DNA of 64,000 nt from Protula sp. h YS-2021 (taxonomy: Eukaryota > Annelida > Polychaeta > Sabellida > Serpulidae), in assembly GCA_949752745.1 (NCBI GenBank), contig OX457026.1, forward strand, positions 31,057,411 through 31,121,410, given 5' to 3'. The notes beneath the pieces are model-generated. The model did not search any database, was not told the origin of the DNA, and was given only the letters and a program-made list of their open reading frames with translations. The position numbers and the translations under genes are program-made. Position 1 is the stretch's first letter, and each line of letters starts with the position of its first letter. This document shows positions 12,381 through 25,044 of this stretch, in pieces.

Positions 12381-15300
12381 TTTTGTTCTGGTTTTTACGG
12401 CTTTATTTATTTCTACTTAGGGAACATATGAAATATTGACGTTTTCGCTGCGTGGATGGGCAAGACGGATCAGTACCGGTATTTTGGTTGACTGTGAAAG
12501 GTGTAAGAACGCATTCAATTAAAATTCAAGTTTTAGTTGTTTTGTCGCTTTGCGAAGTAAATTACACTAAGCTTAACTGAAGTAAACGACTGAGGTGCAA
12601 TAAGTCAACATGTTATTCCGTAAAAGCAGTATTCACATATGTAACGTACTAAACAATGGCAGATGTGTATAGAATATGGAGACATCTCTCACAACTGAAA
12701 CGTCCCTCACTGCTACTGTTTTCCAACATGTCTACGCGGGGGGGGGGGGGGGAGTTGGATTATGAAGGAACGGTAAAAGAAACAACATTCCCAAGCACAT
12801 AAATAAATACCGCTTGCAAATCCCAGTCGAACCTGGCGTATTAAAAGAATATTAAAACATTTAAGCAAAACTGCAGTAATTAGACAAAAATGAACACATA
12901 TTTTTTAAACATTGCCATTTTCAATGGTCACAATAACTTACACTTGAAACAACAAATGCAATAGACTTTTAACTATGTCCCCATGTAATATAAATCTCCT
13001 AAATATCAAAGGTATTATTGCTTTTATTCACAGCCTGGGCTAGCCTGATTGATCGTTATTACTGTATTATTTTATATACAGCATACTGAAAAATTATGTC
13101 TGAATTGCCTTTGCTGCTGATAGAGCCTATTTGTGATTAGGCTACAGTATGGTCAAAAACAAACCAGATAAAATAATGAACTGTTTGCTTGATTGTTTCT
13201 GACCTTTCGGGGGTAAAAGTTTGTATATGTTAGTACGCCTAGTCGATATGATATAAAAATATTGACCTAATCTCACACTGACAAGGACAAACAATGCCGT
13301 TAATATTTACACATTGAAATAAAAAGTTCATGACTACAGGTTGCTTTCTAAGGCGTAAAAGGCAACACTTTAGTGATGTCAAAGTTTATATTCCGCTTAT
13401 TAGTCTTGTGCGGGTTCGGCCAGGTGGTACCATTGATAACTGGTATTAGGTCGGCTGGTGTCATAGCGAAATTCAAATACTAGCTCTGAACAGATAACAC
13501 TGATTTTTCGGTTATCTAGTTAAGTATGTGATGTTTTTTCTTACATTCGTGCGTTTGCTTATCAAGGTGATGGGGCGGTATTTGCGGCGGGCAAAATAGA
13601 TGAAAGGGGTTCAGAAAGAGGGCCATGAAAATTTAGGTAACAGTAATGAATTAAACTGAAGCGACAGCAAGCGAGCATCCATCGAAATATCAAACGGGAG
13701 CAACGACATTTCATTTATTGTAGAAGCAAACATACTAATCCATCCACGAGAGTCGGCACCGTTGTTTATAAATAAAGGGGACAAGCTCACCACAGCATGA
13801 TCTTCACTCGCCTTCTATACATCCCGAAGAAAATGTTAATATTCTTATTGCATGAAAGATTTTTGCTTGAGGGTATTTTATGACACCTCTTTTATCTTTA
13901 TTGTTGTTTTTACTCCATGCTACGTTCTGCTTCACAGTATTAAATTCCAATTACGTTGCGGTATAGTCATTTAATGTTATAGTAAACTTCCTCTTACGCA
14001 GAGTATTTAATAAGTAATTAATAGGTTTGCAAATATTTATTTTTCTCCCATCAATCGCAGTTTTTGTTATGTCACATCCACAAGAAATATTCAAGTTAAA
14101 TTGCAATTAACTGCAGTTTGTGTGGCACAGGACGCCAGAGTTCATAAATTGTAATTAAGCTAATTATACGTTGAGGGAACCAACCTCCTATTACTGGTGT
14201 GTTTGTCCAGAAAAGATCCACGAAACTTTAAGATAGCAAATAACAAATATCAAAGTGTTGTAAATTTGTAAAACTATTGCAGACTATGATTTAGCGTAAA
14301 TCCTCCAAAATTGCGTGAATCAGCTGTCATGGTTAAAATTAAAGTAGTGCAAATCTTTTATGGCTGGCTTGTGGGACGCACCAAACTCCTCATAGGGCCA
14401 AAGTTGATCAATGATAAATTACACAGAAAGCTCCATCTTGATATCTGAGATATTTCAATAACAATTTCGCTTATATTTATATGCACTGCTTTACTCTTAG
14501 ACCTGAACGTCTAAACCCACGACACTTGGGTCGATGACAATTCTTTTGCCTTGTTTGTTGTGTGTTCGAGCAACTATTGCTGCTCGTCCTCTTAGGCCCT
14601 AAGCTGTCATTATTATCCCGACACATCATAGATAGAAACGATTTTGTAGTATGGTCGAATGGTTTGGTTTTATTGATACTTTTGTGGTTACTAACGTCGC
14701 TGAATTTTTGTCTGCATTTCAAACCTAAAAGAGGAAGTAACTTTCTCTACAGAACAGTCTAGGTAAGCTTTAAATGTATATTTATTTCGACCGATCATAC
14801 ACTACAAAACAAAACTATAAAGCATCCTTTTAGGGATGATAGAGATATAAACCTGTTTAGCGTTATCTCGATATTGGATATGATATGATGGCGACCAATA
14901 TGTTTAAATTTTATATCAAGGAAAAGGCTGCAATGGACGATACCACACTGCTTCTTGCAAATATCTAGTAAATTTGTTTACAATATGGTTTAAACCAGTC
15001 ATATATAAGCATCTTCTTTATTGTAAATATAAACAAACGATAAGTTTATGCACACAAATTTTTAGTGTTAAGGGACGAAATATCACACATTCCTAATTTT
15101 CTATTCCTGAAGGGATAAAATGAATTGTAACTGTTGTTCCAATTTCGACATGACGTATCCAGCTAGTAATCACCACTGTTCAGAGTAGTTCACATTGTTC
15201 AAGTGCCATCTGGTCCTAAGGGTAGTTGACTTACTTTGATCTCAGGTACGTTCTTCGAATTCAGTTTTAAGTTAAGTTTAAGTTACAATATCATGGTAAA

Positions 15301-18300
15301 CATCGCGATCTGTGTGTCTATGTCTGCATGGTGTGTGTTTGCGTGTGTACTTCTTGATTTATGTGTCATTTGGAACGCAATTTATAAATCTGAATAAAAA
15401 ACAAATTGTTTATTGACGGCTGATCTTACAATGCCCGCATAAGAGGAAATTGATGTGAGGATAATCTGTGAAAACATTGTCATCTGCAAATGATTTCAAC
15501 TTCTTACAACACGTTTGTCCTTCAAAATATGTGGCTTGAGAGCGTTAATAACGATGTTGATAACAAATGTGCTAACAAGTGAACCTCAAGAGCGTCTCAT
15601 TTTGACAAAAGCAAAACAAATACAAAGGCTGTGTTCTACAGGCTATGAATTCTGTGTTAATTAATTATTGCAGTTTCTCAGGACTGGTATTCCAGTCCAC
15701 ATTAGGTGAATGTTCGAGGGGTCAATTGTCTTTAGAGTAATGATTTATATCCTTTTCAAATGTATTGTATTCTAGGGCACAAGTGAAATCAATGTATTTA
15801 TTCTTACAAGGATGCAAGGAAGAAAATCTGCATTGCCTTTATGGTCAACGGTGTAGACTGTCTGGGAATGCAGGTAGTAAACATGGCTTCGCCAATAGTA
15901 CCTGCAGAAAAGTGAGTGGGAGGGGGGTGGTAAAGATATATATGCACATATGTTATGGAGCATATTATAATGCAGAGATAGTTTAATATAATTATTTTCA
16001 GCATCGTTTTGAGGGCTACGTATAATAATGTACAAAGAGTACAAAGCGTAGTAGATATATACAAGCATCAGTAAAATGTTAAATAACTAAGATTAAACTG
16101 GCATCTTCGGTCAGAAAGAACCAAACCAAACTAATATGCGTTAGTCTAGTTTCAGTATAGTTACATAAGTTGCAGATTAAAACGTTTGGGCCTAGTTTAC
16201 AACTGAAGTATTCAATCCAAGATTATTTTGGTATCATTTCATATAATCCGAAGTTGGGTAATTTTGGTTTATTCCTGGATTAACTCAACACTGGAATTTG
16301 GTTTACGATTTTGCTTTACAATTACGTCTACTCCATCTAAGATTAAGCTCAAATTATTTTACAAAATGACTATGTGAATGCAGTTCTTACGCCGAGTGCT
16401 TACCAATTCAGAAAAGATACGTTGTTAAATTCATCGGGTTGAAGTATCTTGTGGTTCGACCTGTAACGACATTTCATTTTTCAATAAAAATGGCTTAATT
16501 TTGTAACAATTGCCCAAAGAAAATCTAAATAAAGAAACAGAGAAAAAAACTTAAAAAAATAGTTTGTCGACAAATTTTCCTTTGACATCCCTTGGTACTG
16601 CTGATTCATTTAATTAAAATATTTCTTTTACAAACACATAGACCCTTATTTTCATTTACGCGTGGGCACAACAATGTGAACTTCTGAAATGCTCCCTGAC
16701 TTAATTCGTTATGGCCATTCGTATATGTACGAGAAGAACTACATGAATTCTGGCGAAAGTGACGCACTGACCCTTGATCATCGCAATACATCATTCACCT
16801 GAAACTCGCCCAAACACTAGCAGTTGTTTCTTTCCTACATATATGGCATAATTTTAAGTATTTAAGGCAAGAAACCGTTACCGTAGAAGATCACAGCAGG
16901 AACTTTTGAATCATTCCAACTGAGCTGGTTGTTACAGAAACCACTGAGAACTTCAGTTGAAATTTTCTAGCTCAATGAATTTCCAGTGATATAATAATAC
17001 ATGAATAGGGCAAACCCTGCTTTTGCTGCCCGCTGAAAGTTCGAAATGGGACTTTCCTCCTAAGCATCAGTATGGGAGGTGGTACACAACAGATATACGT
17101 GAACCAAAGTTTAAATATCTAAGGTAAAGGAATAGAGCCAAAAAATAATTTCTGAAATATAATCTTTATGTTGTTGTATTCGCATCCTATTGAGTTGATT
17201 GATCGTTGTTTTGCTGTATTTGCTACATCATCCAGAAAGTATTGTTTCCTTTCCATTTAAAAATCTGCATACAAAAAACGGAAGTAGTTAGAGTGCGCAT
17301 GTGCTCCGATATCCATGTCTATTATTCGCGGTGAAGCTTGTATTGTTTCTGAGTTTATGTCACACTCATAGATTCACTGCAAGCCATTACGTAAGACTGC
17401 CTGTTAGGTTTTATTCATAACAAGATGTGGTATTAATACAATAACAATGTGTGTTGATATTAAAAGAGCTCAATAGGTCAAAAGGAAATGTTATTTTTGT
17501 ACAGTCAAAGTTTTATTAAAATATTTCAGTTGATCGAAAGTTCTATTCATAAACGGATGTCAGAATTTCAGATACCAGTATTTCAGATATCAGTATTTAA
17601 GATATCAGTATTTGTGCAATGACAAGGTGTGTTAGAAGAGTGCATTGGATCAAAGGTTCTTTGTCGGAAGAAAATGAACGAAAATTTTGTAACAAAAAAA
17701 AAAATGTTTTTATAAAAATATTTTCGCCTACATAAACTTTGGATAACTTTAATGAAAATATTTCAAATAAGATTGTACTACAACATTTCCCGTATTAAAG
17801 TTCACCAAATTTCAACCGTTGTGTCTAAAACGTAGTTAAGTAACCAGTTGTCAGGCAAAGTTGACTGCAATAGTACTTGAACATTTTTAATGTCAATATA
17901 CCTTTTATGAATACAGTTTCAGAAATATTTTGATAAAATCAAGTATGTGTTTGATATAATGAAATAGCACATCCTTTAAACCGCACAGTAAATCCTACGT
18001 CATAAGTCATCCCTAAACACAAGGGGGTTTATATGCGTAAAATATAAATCGAAAAAGGGAGTGCCCAATGACCTTAATACCATATTTTGCTTGCAAATAA
18101 GATGAGATGAATCAGGAATGATCTATTTATGACGTCATGACTTTGATGTAAATCTAGGAACGATACAAGTTTCACCAAGAACTATAGGAGTCGAAAGTGG
18201 AGCACAGGTGTACACTATACTACTGACTTCAAACGAAAAATTCAATATAAATGCGAATTAAGCTAAATAAATACGCTTCCACGGGTCTTTAAAGCGGAGC

Positions 18301-19284
18301 TTTGGGCGACCAGTTGGATGCTTCGCTTCATCAATCTTGCCGCAGAGCAGATCTTTCGGTATTTGACCGTCTGTGTTTGATGAGCTCGGATAATGTCGAG
18401 AGATTCGCCCCACACAGGACTTTTAGCGAATTTACCCTTCTATCTCAAACAGACAACACAAGCAGCGTAGATGAAAGCAATTCAGCTTCTTTTCTTAGTG
18501 GGAACAGCTTATCCATGTTTCGCTACCTTAAAGTAATGCACTATGGTTGGTCGTCTGTTAAACTGCTACCTTGGTTTTGGTTGGCGAATTTCTGGAGTTA
18601 CCATAGAACTACCCTTGCCTAGAGTTCGCCCAGTATCTCCCGAAAAACAATTGAAATGAATAATTGCCTATGTCATTGCCTATCATTTAACACTGATAAC
18701 TTTATTGTGAGCCCATAGTATCATTGAGTTATCCTCCGTGTGGTCCACGCGTTTGACTTATATGTTAGAGAATTATTATCAATCAAGGTACATGACTTCG
18801 TGAATGTTGAAATAGGATTATATGTGCTACCCAAGGTTGTTTGTAATCCAAGGGTAATGGTCCCCAAATAATTATATCCGAGATGTATTAAAATTACCTA
18901 TCCCACCTGACATTGTAGAAGACAAAGAAGATTAAAATCAATCAATGATTCCCTAAGATATAAAGATCATGAATGAGTTATTCTGCGAAGGTACGAATAT
19001 AAGAAGAAAATATCTAAAACTCAAAACCAATCCGCAGTATTTTGTTGGATGAAGACCTTTTTTCTCTTAGCTTGAAACATCTTGAGGGAAAGTCAAAAGA
19101 AGTTTTAATAATTCATAAGCACTTTCATATGTAGTCCATTAAATGCCTAATGTTTTGTGTAGTAATAGTAAGTGAGAGAGAAACACATCTGGACATTTTA
19201 CACACAAGATCACAGTAGAAAGCACAGCCTCCAACCTGGAATTCAAGATGGTGACCATTGTGACCTTGAATTCGGGTTAAATAA
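12381..19284. other. Intron stretch, no exons recognised
   Basis: AT-rich DNA with a G-run (about 12738) and scattered short repeats. A few open frames of 60-106 codons occur (for example around 14562 and 18302) but lack homology, codon bias or splice context that I could recognise. Confidence 0.4.
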
Positions 19285-19410
19285 CGTGCACCTACCCACT
19301 ATAATATATATATAGACTAAATATAATAGAAAACGGGTTGTCAGAGTGGGAGTAACAGGCTGTGATGGACGGAAGGAGAGACAACACAGAAACATAGTTC
19401 CATCTGGGGC
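19285..19410. repeat. Decayed dispersed repeat, paralogous to flanks of the 51.7 kb element
   Basis: AACGTGCACCTACC near 19286, an AT-rich tract, then GTCAGAGTGGGAGTAACAGG near 19345 correspond in order to AACGTTCACCTTCC near 51691 and ATCAGGGTGGGAGTAGCA near 52640. At the second locus an 884-base element interrupts the repeat; here it is absent. Confidence 0.55.
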
Positions 19411-20081
19411 TAAAACATTACTTCGAATAATCCTAAGTAACAGGTATACTGCAATACTTCAAAACCTTAGATAACCCAAAAGTAGGAGTCGTATAACTGA
19501 TTTGATAAATCAAGAATTCATTTAAATCAACGTCGTTGGTCCGTTTGAAAAACGGGCGGCTGCTATTTTATTTTGAATCGTACAGGACCTTAAACTTTCT
19601 TCGACGATGACTCACATACGGGCTTATTGGTCACTCATAATAGTGACGCACAGTATGAAAATTATAAAATAAATAAAATAACAATAGCGTTAAAAATGTT
19701 TATTCAGTGTTATAGAGCTTTTAAATTACGTTTGAAAATACCTAGTGCGATTTTTAATTACTCCAAGAAAAAATGTTTCTCATAATTTGTTTGAAATTTG
19801 ACCCAACGATGGCGCATGAGCTCATTAAATTTCAAGTTTTAATGTTTGATGTACATTTCTTTTGTAACACCCTAGAGGTATTCTACAATTTCCTGCTGTT
19901 CAAAAGCAGGAAACAAAAGCACTTACACAAAGCAAATCTCCAGGAAGCAGACTTTGAATAATCGGGATGGTTAACAAATGGCAGGAAAAAACTTCTCCTA
20001 AAATTCCTAGATTCTCATAGAATTCAGAGGCATGTGATTTTATAGATGAACTATGTGAAAAATTAAGACATTTTATTGCAG

Positions 20082-20369
20082 GTGATTTACGGGAGTACTG
20101 CAACATGGAGATGTTCAATGTTTCTTGCCCCGCTGGTCAAGTGATACTGATGTCACGTGCTTTCTACGGGCGCATGCGCATTGGACGATGTGTCAAAGGA
20201 AAATTCGGCATCATAGACTGCAAAGCGGACGTGCTGGGGCACCTGGACGACAGGTGCTCGGGCAAGCAGACATGCGCTTTTTCTGTCCCTGACTATGATT
20301 TGCATAGGTCGAGGCCGTGTCCGCAAGACCTCACGTCCTACCTGGAGGCTTCTTACGACTGCGTTGAAG
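20082..20369 (+). CDS. Exon 2: SUEL-type lectin domain of the lectin-CUB receptor
   Basis: Bounded by acceptor TTTTATTGCAG and donor GAAG|GTAAAT; phase 1 in, phase 1 out. The exon encodes about 96 residues that make one complete SUEL/galactose-binding lectin domain: an N-terminal Cys (REYC), then SCPAGQVI, the sugar-site-type motif AFYGR (ANYGR in rhamnose-binding lectins), an internal DC, RCSGKQTC, and a terminal region RPCPQDLTSYL ending in DC, analogous to the family's DPC...KYL. Such domains bind galactose or rhamnose residues outside the cell. The lone domain is followed by CUB and Sushi-like modules and a membrane anchor, so the product is a cell-surface lectin rather than a soluble egg-type lectin. 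NVS is a potential N-glycosylation site. Confidence 0.88.
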
Positions 20370-21159
20370 GTAAATTATACCCCGATGTGTAAAATGCTTT
20401 AGTTAGAAAAAGAGTAAAATACTCAGAATAGAAATGATGGCTGCTATTTGCAATGGGTACATCCTCGCAAATAACAACCCCCTGATTCTTATATACATTT
20501 AAACACGTAATATATCACTTAAGGGAAATTTTTTAAAAAGATTGAAGAACTGTTGTTTGATTTTGTTTATGTTGTTAGACTGGTTTTTCACACCCTGGAA
20601 TTCTACAAAGACTGTTTTACGTAATAAAAGTAAATGAACCAATAACAAGCAAAATTGAATAATGGAGTGAAACCATAGCAACAGAATATTTCAGGATTAG
20701 TGCCATGGAAGCACTGCTAGAAAATCCCGTCCACAGACATGGCGACATCCAATCAATTGCTCGTTTTCACTCAAAGAGCGACTGAAGCAAATTACAGATT
20801 GCTTTCTTGTCCACATTGGCCCTAAGTTGTCTCAGATCAAACGGCTTTTTACGGTGCATTAGCTGCGTACTTAGGATGTTGAAAGTGAAGTTTTTATTTG
20901 GTTTTCGATGACCTTCTCTTTCCTTTTAAGCAAATGGCGAGAAGAGACTGTATTCTGCTCAAAAACATATATGTAACATTATATTGCGACACTGTACTCT
21001 CAAGCACTTTGAAAGACTTTCAGATCATGGAGAAAACGTGCCCGTCTCGAATAAACTGAGTTTGGAATTCTATATCATGGGCAAACAGACAGGTGGTCGA
21101 GCATGACCCCGTATACCGGTATTCCAAAAATAGAAAACGAAATGTCTGGAAACCAGATG

Positions 21160-21236
<77 letters not shown>

Positions 21237-21324
21237 GGACTATCATATAACGAGCCCCATTATGTATCAGGTATCACTGACTGGAGGACTACTTTGTATC
21301 TGTGTTTTTTTCCCTCTTGCACAG
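20370..21324 (+). other. Intron 2 of the lectin-CUB receptor gene
   Basis: GTAAAT donor to TCTTGCACAG acceptor. It contains the (AG)n array at 21162-21232. No further exon seen. Confidence 0.75.
21162..21232. repeat. (AG)n microsatellite
   Basis: An uninterrupted 70-base AG/GA run in intron 2, about 90 bases upstream of the CUB exon. The Arg/Glu open frame across it is not protein. Confidence 0.97.
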
Positions 21325-21608
21325 TTGAAGCTAGTCCTGGGAACATGTGCACTACCGAAAACATGGTGCGCATCAACAAAAAGCACGGGTATATATCGAG
21401 TTTGAGTAGCCTTACTTCCAGTGTCGGTTCTCAGCACTGTCCGTGGGTGGTCGAGGCACATCCGGGCCAGCGAATCAGCATCGACCTGTATCATTTTGCC
21501 CGCCAGAGTAATGGCTATGTGCACAGCGGCGGCATCACAAATGACGGACAGTTTGACACTTGTCTGGATGTGGCCGTAGCAACGGAAGCCATTCAACGGA
21601 AAACTCTG
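21325..21608 (+). CDS. Exon 3: first part of the CUB domain
   Basis: Acceptor TCTTGCACAG, donor CTCTG|GTAGGA; phase 1 in, phase 0 out. It encodes about 94 residues. The stretch HCPWVVEAHPGQRISIDLYHF is the hallmark of CUB domains (C-P-W/Y...PG.RI...F), followed by a conserved C-L-D-V turn. CUB domains are extracellular beta-sandwiches that bind protein ligands, often with calcium. The phase-0 exit matches the next exon at 22094, so the CUB domain is split across two exons. Confidence 0.8.
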
Positions 21609-22093
21609 GTAGGAATGCCTCTGGCACAAGCACTGCTTGTGTCCCGCAATATACACCTCATGTTTCTCGCCTCAGTTTGACAAAGATTATGAATACACGA
21701 TATGCACTATGCGATATACCCGTAGCATTGAGCGCTAATTTTGTTTAAAGCAAAACAAAAGAGATATTTTAGCCATTGTCTGGACAACAAAATTTTACAA
21801 AAAGTTCAGTTTCCAGCACATCTAATTTTTCAAGCCAAAAGAAAAAAATGATAGTAATAAAAAGGCTGCCGATCGAGGGATTCATTCTTTGGAATTAGAA
21901 ACAAGACTGTTTTCTTCTTAGCCTAATTTTATTCTTACCAAACTGTATTCAGTCTGCATTAAATTAATTTTATGTCTCTTTTTTTATTTGTTATAAGTAT
22001 AAGGGGTGCTGTTTCACTTGCGTCGTGTAGCATCCGGTACGTGGAATTCGTTGTGTTTATGTTTTCACAGCGCGCACTGTTTCTGTGTCTCAG
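21609..22093 (+). other. Intron 3 of the lectin-CUB receptor gene
   Basis: GTAGGA donor to TGTGTCTCAG acceptor, 485 bases, AT-rich, nothing else recognised. Confidence 0.75.
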
Positions 22094-22217
22094 GTCGCTT
22101 GTGAGCGAGACCAACGAGTGTCCCATGTGTTCGAGTCCAAAACAAACGCCGTGGAGATTCGCTTTGTCAACAAGGATATCTTAAAGAGCATTGGCAGGTT
22201 TCTGATTAAATTTACAG
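22094..22217 (+). CDS. Exon 4: second part of the CUB domain
   Basis: Acceptor TGTGTCTCAG, donor ACAG|GTACGT; phase 0 in, phase 1 out. It encodes about 41 residues: a Cys near the start (VACERDQRV) and then SHVFESKTNAVEIRF and GRFLIKFTG, the C-terminal strands of a CUB fold (S.SN.V.I.F ... F.I.F). With exon 3 the four-strand ending of the domain is complete. Confidence 0.8.
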
Positions 22218-22798
<581 letters not shown>

Positions 22799-22960
22799 TA
22801 ACCGGATGTGCCGACATGGCTCCCCCTCCGGCGGACACGTGGCTGAAGCGTGACGGCAGCACGCTGATGGTGAAGTGCAACAACAGCATCGAGACGTGGT
22901 ACCTCACGTGCACGGGTGACAAGTGGGTGGGCGACGTCGGCAACTGCTCACTAGGAACGG
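22799..22960 (+). CDS. Exon 5: Sushi/CCP-like module
   Basis: Acceptor TTATTGTTTAG; phase 1 in. It encodes about 54 residues with four cysteines in a Sushi-like pattern: TGCADM, MVKCNNS, YLTCTGDKW and GNCS. The W-x-L-x-C-x-G-x-K-W arrangement and short length are suggestive of a complement-control-protein module, though the usual hydrophobic positions are not all present. NNS and NCS are potential N-glycosylation sites. No GT donor downstream keeps phase 1. A GCAAGT at 22961 does, and it connects in frame to exon 6; see the GC-AG intron finding. Higher GC than neighbouring introns supports coding status. Confidence 0.75.
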
Positions 22961-23480
22961 GCAAGTGGACGCCAGGGAACACTAGGGAAGGGTGGGACAG
23001 GTGTAAGGGGGTACCAAATGCAACGTCTAAACAACGTCTAAAGCAACATATATTCAATGTGTGTAACTAAGACATAAAGAAACGTTGAGCTGTGGCGAAC
23101 AACGTAATTAGTACTAGATTTATGTTGCGATTTGATTGGGTCTATGACCCAACCTCAAATCGGCGTTTGATAGAAATTGGACTGTTTACTGGGTTTCTGA
23201 GGCTAGAAAGAGATCTGACATGGCAATGTAAAATTTTATGTATTCTTTAATAGGTACATTCCTGGAAGTTAAATTGTTTCTCGATTGAATGTTCTGTGGA
23301 AATTTACAGATATCCATTGAGTAATTTATTGATGTGGCCCAGTACTTCGCTTGTTTTACTTGACATAAAGAAGGGCGTTAAAAAATCTTTAGCTTTTGCA
23401 CATATTTCTAACTGCCTAATATGCTCTGAAACCCTCCTTCACTAATTCACAATTTTATATGTTTTGTTCTGCATTTACAG
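22961..23480 (+). other. Intron 5, apparent GC-AG intron
   Basis: The exon/intron boundary reads ACGG|GCAAGT, the consensus of the minor GC donor class, and the acceptor is GCATTTACAG. Other possible donors, such as CAG|GTGTAAG at 22998-23003, give phase 2 or 0 and would break the frame into exon 6. The intron carries a partial family-A repeat. Confidence 0.6.
23015..23205 (+). repeat. Family-A non-autonomous repeat, copy 4 (partial)
   Basis: The segment AACGTCTAAACAACGTC ... TTATGTTGCGATTTGATTGG ... CCAACCTCAAATCGGCGTTTG ... GTTTACTGGG is the right part of family A. It starts about 55 bases after the end of exon 5. Confidence 0.6.
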
Positions 23481-23537
23481 GAATTGAAGTTTTACAAGTG
23501 GACTATCTGCAAAGACACAGGGAGCCATTTCCATATG
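23481..23537 (+). CDS. Exon 6: juxtamembrane linker
   Basis: A 57-base exon, acceptor GCATTTACAG, donor ATATG|GTAATA; phase 1 in and out. It encodes 19 residues (IEVLQVDYLQRHREPFPYG), a polar linker between the Sushi-like module and the membrane helix. It is called mainly because both splice sites and both phases fit their neighbours. Confidence 0.6.
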
Positions 23538-23857
23538 GTAATATCTTGTTTCTTTTGATTTTTTTTTAAACCGAGTGGCGAAATATCGAGGAACTGTTTG
23601 CATATGCCCCTAAACCCTAAGCTTTTTCCAAGTGTAATCTCTGGGACTGACCAGAAGCAGTCGGATTATATATGGGCACGGGGAGTGAGGCGACATACTC
23701 TTCTGAAAGCAGCGCCATATTTGTAGCTTAGAAAAATGATCAATTCCATTATAAAGGTATTCAGTGTGTCTTGTATATCCTTTCTTATATCCTTATATCC
23801 GCATTTCCATGGATGCTCGAGATTTAGAGATACAGTGTGTACTTCATGTTGTTGCAG
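23538..23857 (+). other. Intron 6 of the lectin-CUB receptor gene
   Basis: GTAATA donor to CATGTTGTTGCAG acceptor, 320 bases, nothing else recognised. Confidence 0.65.
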
Positions 23858-23945
23858 GTATTTTATTGGTAGTAGCAATCGGCGTGGCGATCGGCATAGT
23901 GCTAGGCGGAGCCATGCTCTTCCTCTTTGTTATTTATCATAAAAG
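23858..23945 (+). CDS. Exon 7: transmembrane helix
   Basis: Acceptor GTTGTTGCAG, donor AAAAG|GTGAGC; phase 1 in, phase 2 out. It encodes ILLVVAIGVAIGIVLGGAM then LFLFVIYHKR: about 25 uninterrupted hydrophobic residues ending in a basic stop-transfer cluster, as in a single-pass type I membrane protein. The small-residue spacing (G...G...GG) is of the kind that packs helix dimers. Confidence 0.85.
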
Positions 23946-24436
23946 GTGAGCTTTTGAAAACTGCACCTTTTTAAGCTACTCTGGAACCCTTGATGCAAGA
24001 CCACCTTTGGGACGGTCTTATTTTCGAGGTGGTCTTTTCCAGGGTTCTTGTGTTTTCCCTTGAAGATAAGTAAAATATTCTTCGAACTTCTCGGAAGATT
24101 ATTTAGGCGGTTGCTTGGTTGCATTCCCTAACTCCTATTTTAAGCAAATATTTCTTTGCAATGAGGGACTAAAATATAACACTTCACCCGTTGTGCAAAA
24201 TTTCGGACTTTTTGACATGCCTGTCGGGGTATAGTGGGAATTCCTTCTGGAATCTCAACCTTAATATGATGTTCCAAGTCAAAAACAAACTGTCGCACCC
24301 ATCCGCTTTACCTTATATGCCCTGAAATTCTATCAAATGGTGGTACGAAATAGGTTATAATATTCACCCTCACCCCCCGACAAACGCCATTCATACCCTT
24401 TGTGTTTACTAGTTATTTTCCCTGTGTTTCTTTCAG
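23946..24436 (+). other. Intron 7 of the lectin-CUB receptor gene
   Basis: GTGAGC donor to GTGTTTCTTTCAG acceptor, 491 bases, nothing else recognised. Confidence 0.75.
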
Positions 24437-24797
24437 GCGGCGCCAGTATTACGCAGAACCTTCATATTTCACGTCATTAAAACCCATCGGCCCTTATGGG
24501 AATACAAACCGGCGAACGGCAGCGTGGGTCTCAACACACCAACACACTTCCGACACACCATCACACGAACAGCAGCGACTGCTAGGCAGCTGTGTTGTCG
24601 CTGATTATAAAGTCAACGATGAGGTGAAAACAGCTGCTGGAACGCGGGCAGACGATTCCAGACATGTGAAGGAGAGCGAGAGCAGTGATGTACCCGTGCA
24701 GGAATATAGAACGATGGGTCCTCAGCCGAGCCGCTGTAAACTTCATGAGCAAAGTCATAATGTGCACTGGTACGAAACACCGAGAGTTGAGGGTTAG
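24437..24797 (+). CDS. Exon 8: cytoplasmic tail and stop
   Basis: Acceptor TTTCTTTCAG, phase 2 in, TAG at 24795-24797. It encodes about 120 residues: a basic start (RRRQYYAEPSYF), then a polar, low-complexity tail with several tyrosines (PYGN, DYKV, EYRTM, WYET). PYGN fits a Y-x-N SH2-binding pattern, so signalling is conceivable but unproven. With exons 1-7 the total is 1452 bases, an exact multiple of three, giving about 483 residues. The nearest AATAAA is at about 25809, roughly 1 kb downstream. Confidence 0.78.
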
Positions 24798-25044
24798 GAC
24801 GCATAGTGTGCTCGTATCGTTACCGCGAATATCTCCGACAGGCGCCGCACGACTTACGCAAATCAACCAGAACGTCATGAACGATATCTGCCTCCGCGCT
24901 TATTCAGCAGTATAAATGGACTCATTACTTAAAGACATGTACATCGACCCCCTTTCCCCCTCAGACATGGAGTTCTCTATCTCTACTTTAAAAAGCAGGT
25001 TAGGAAGGGCAATTGCTTCATTACTCGTATCTCTGACGCACACA

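Noticed and set aside
14477..14762. Open frames on both strands, one with two hydrophobic segments, the other with a PKCRGFRRSGLRV string
   Set aside because: The hydrophobic frame ends in a stop at a chance donor-like site, and the opposite frame is only faintly reminiscent of a retroelement. No homology could be supported.
18302..18622. 106-codon ATG open frame
   Set aside because: No recognisable domain, no splice context, no supporting codon pattern; lies in a presumed intron.
22961..23003. Extending exon 5 to the CAG|GTGTAAG donor at 22999
   Set aside because: It gives phase 2, whereas exon 6 needs phase 1; could exist as an alternative truncated form but not as the main model.
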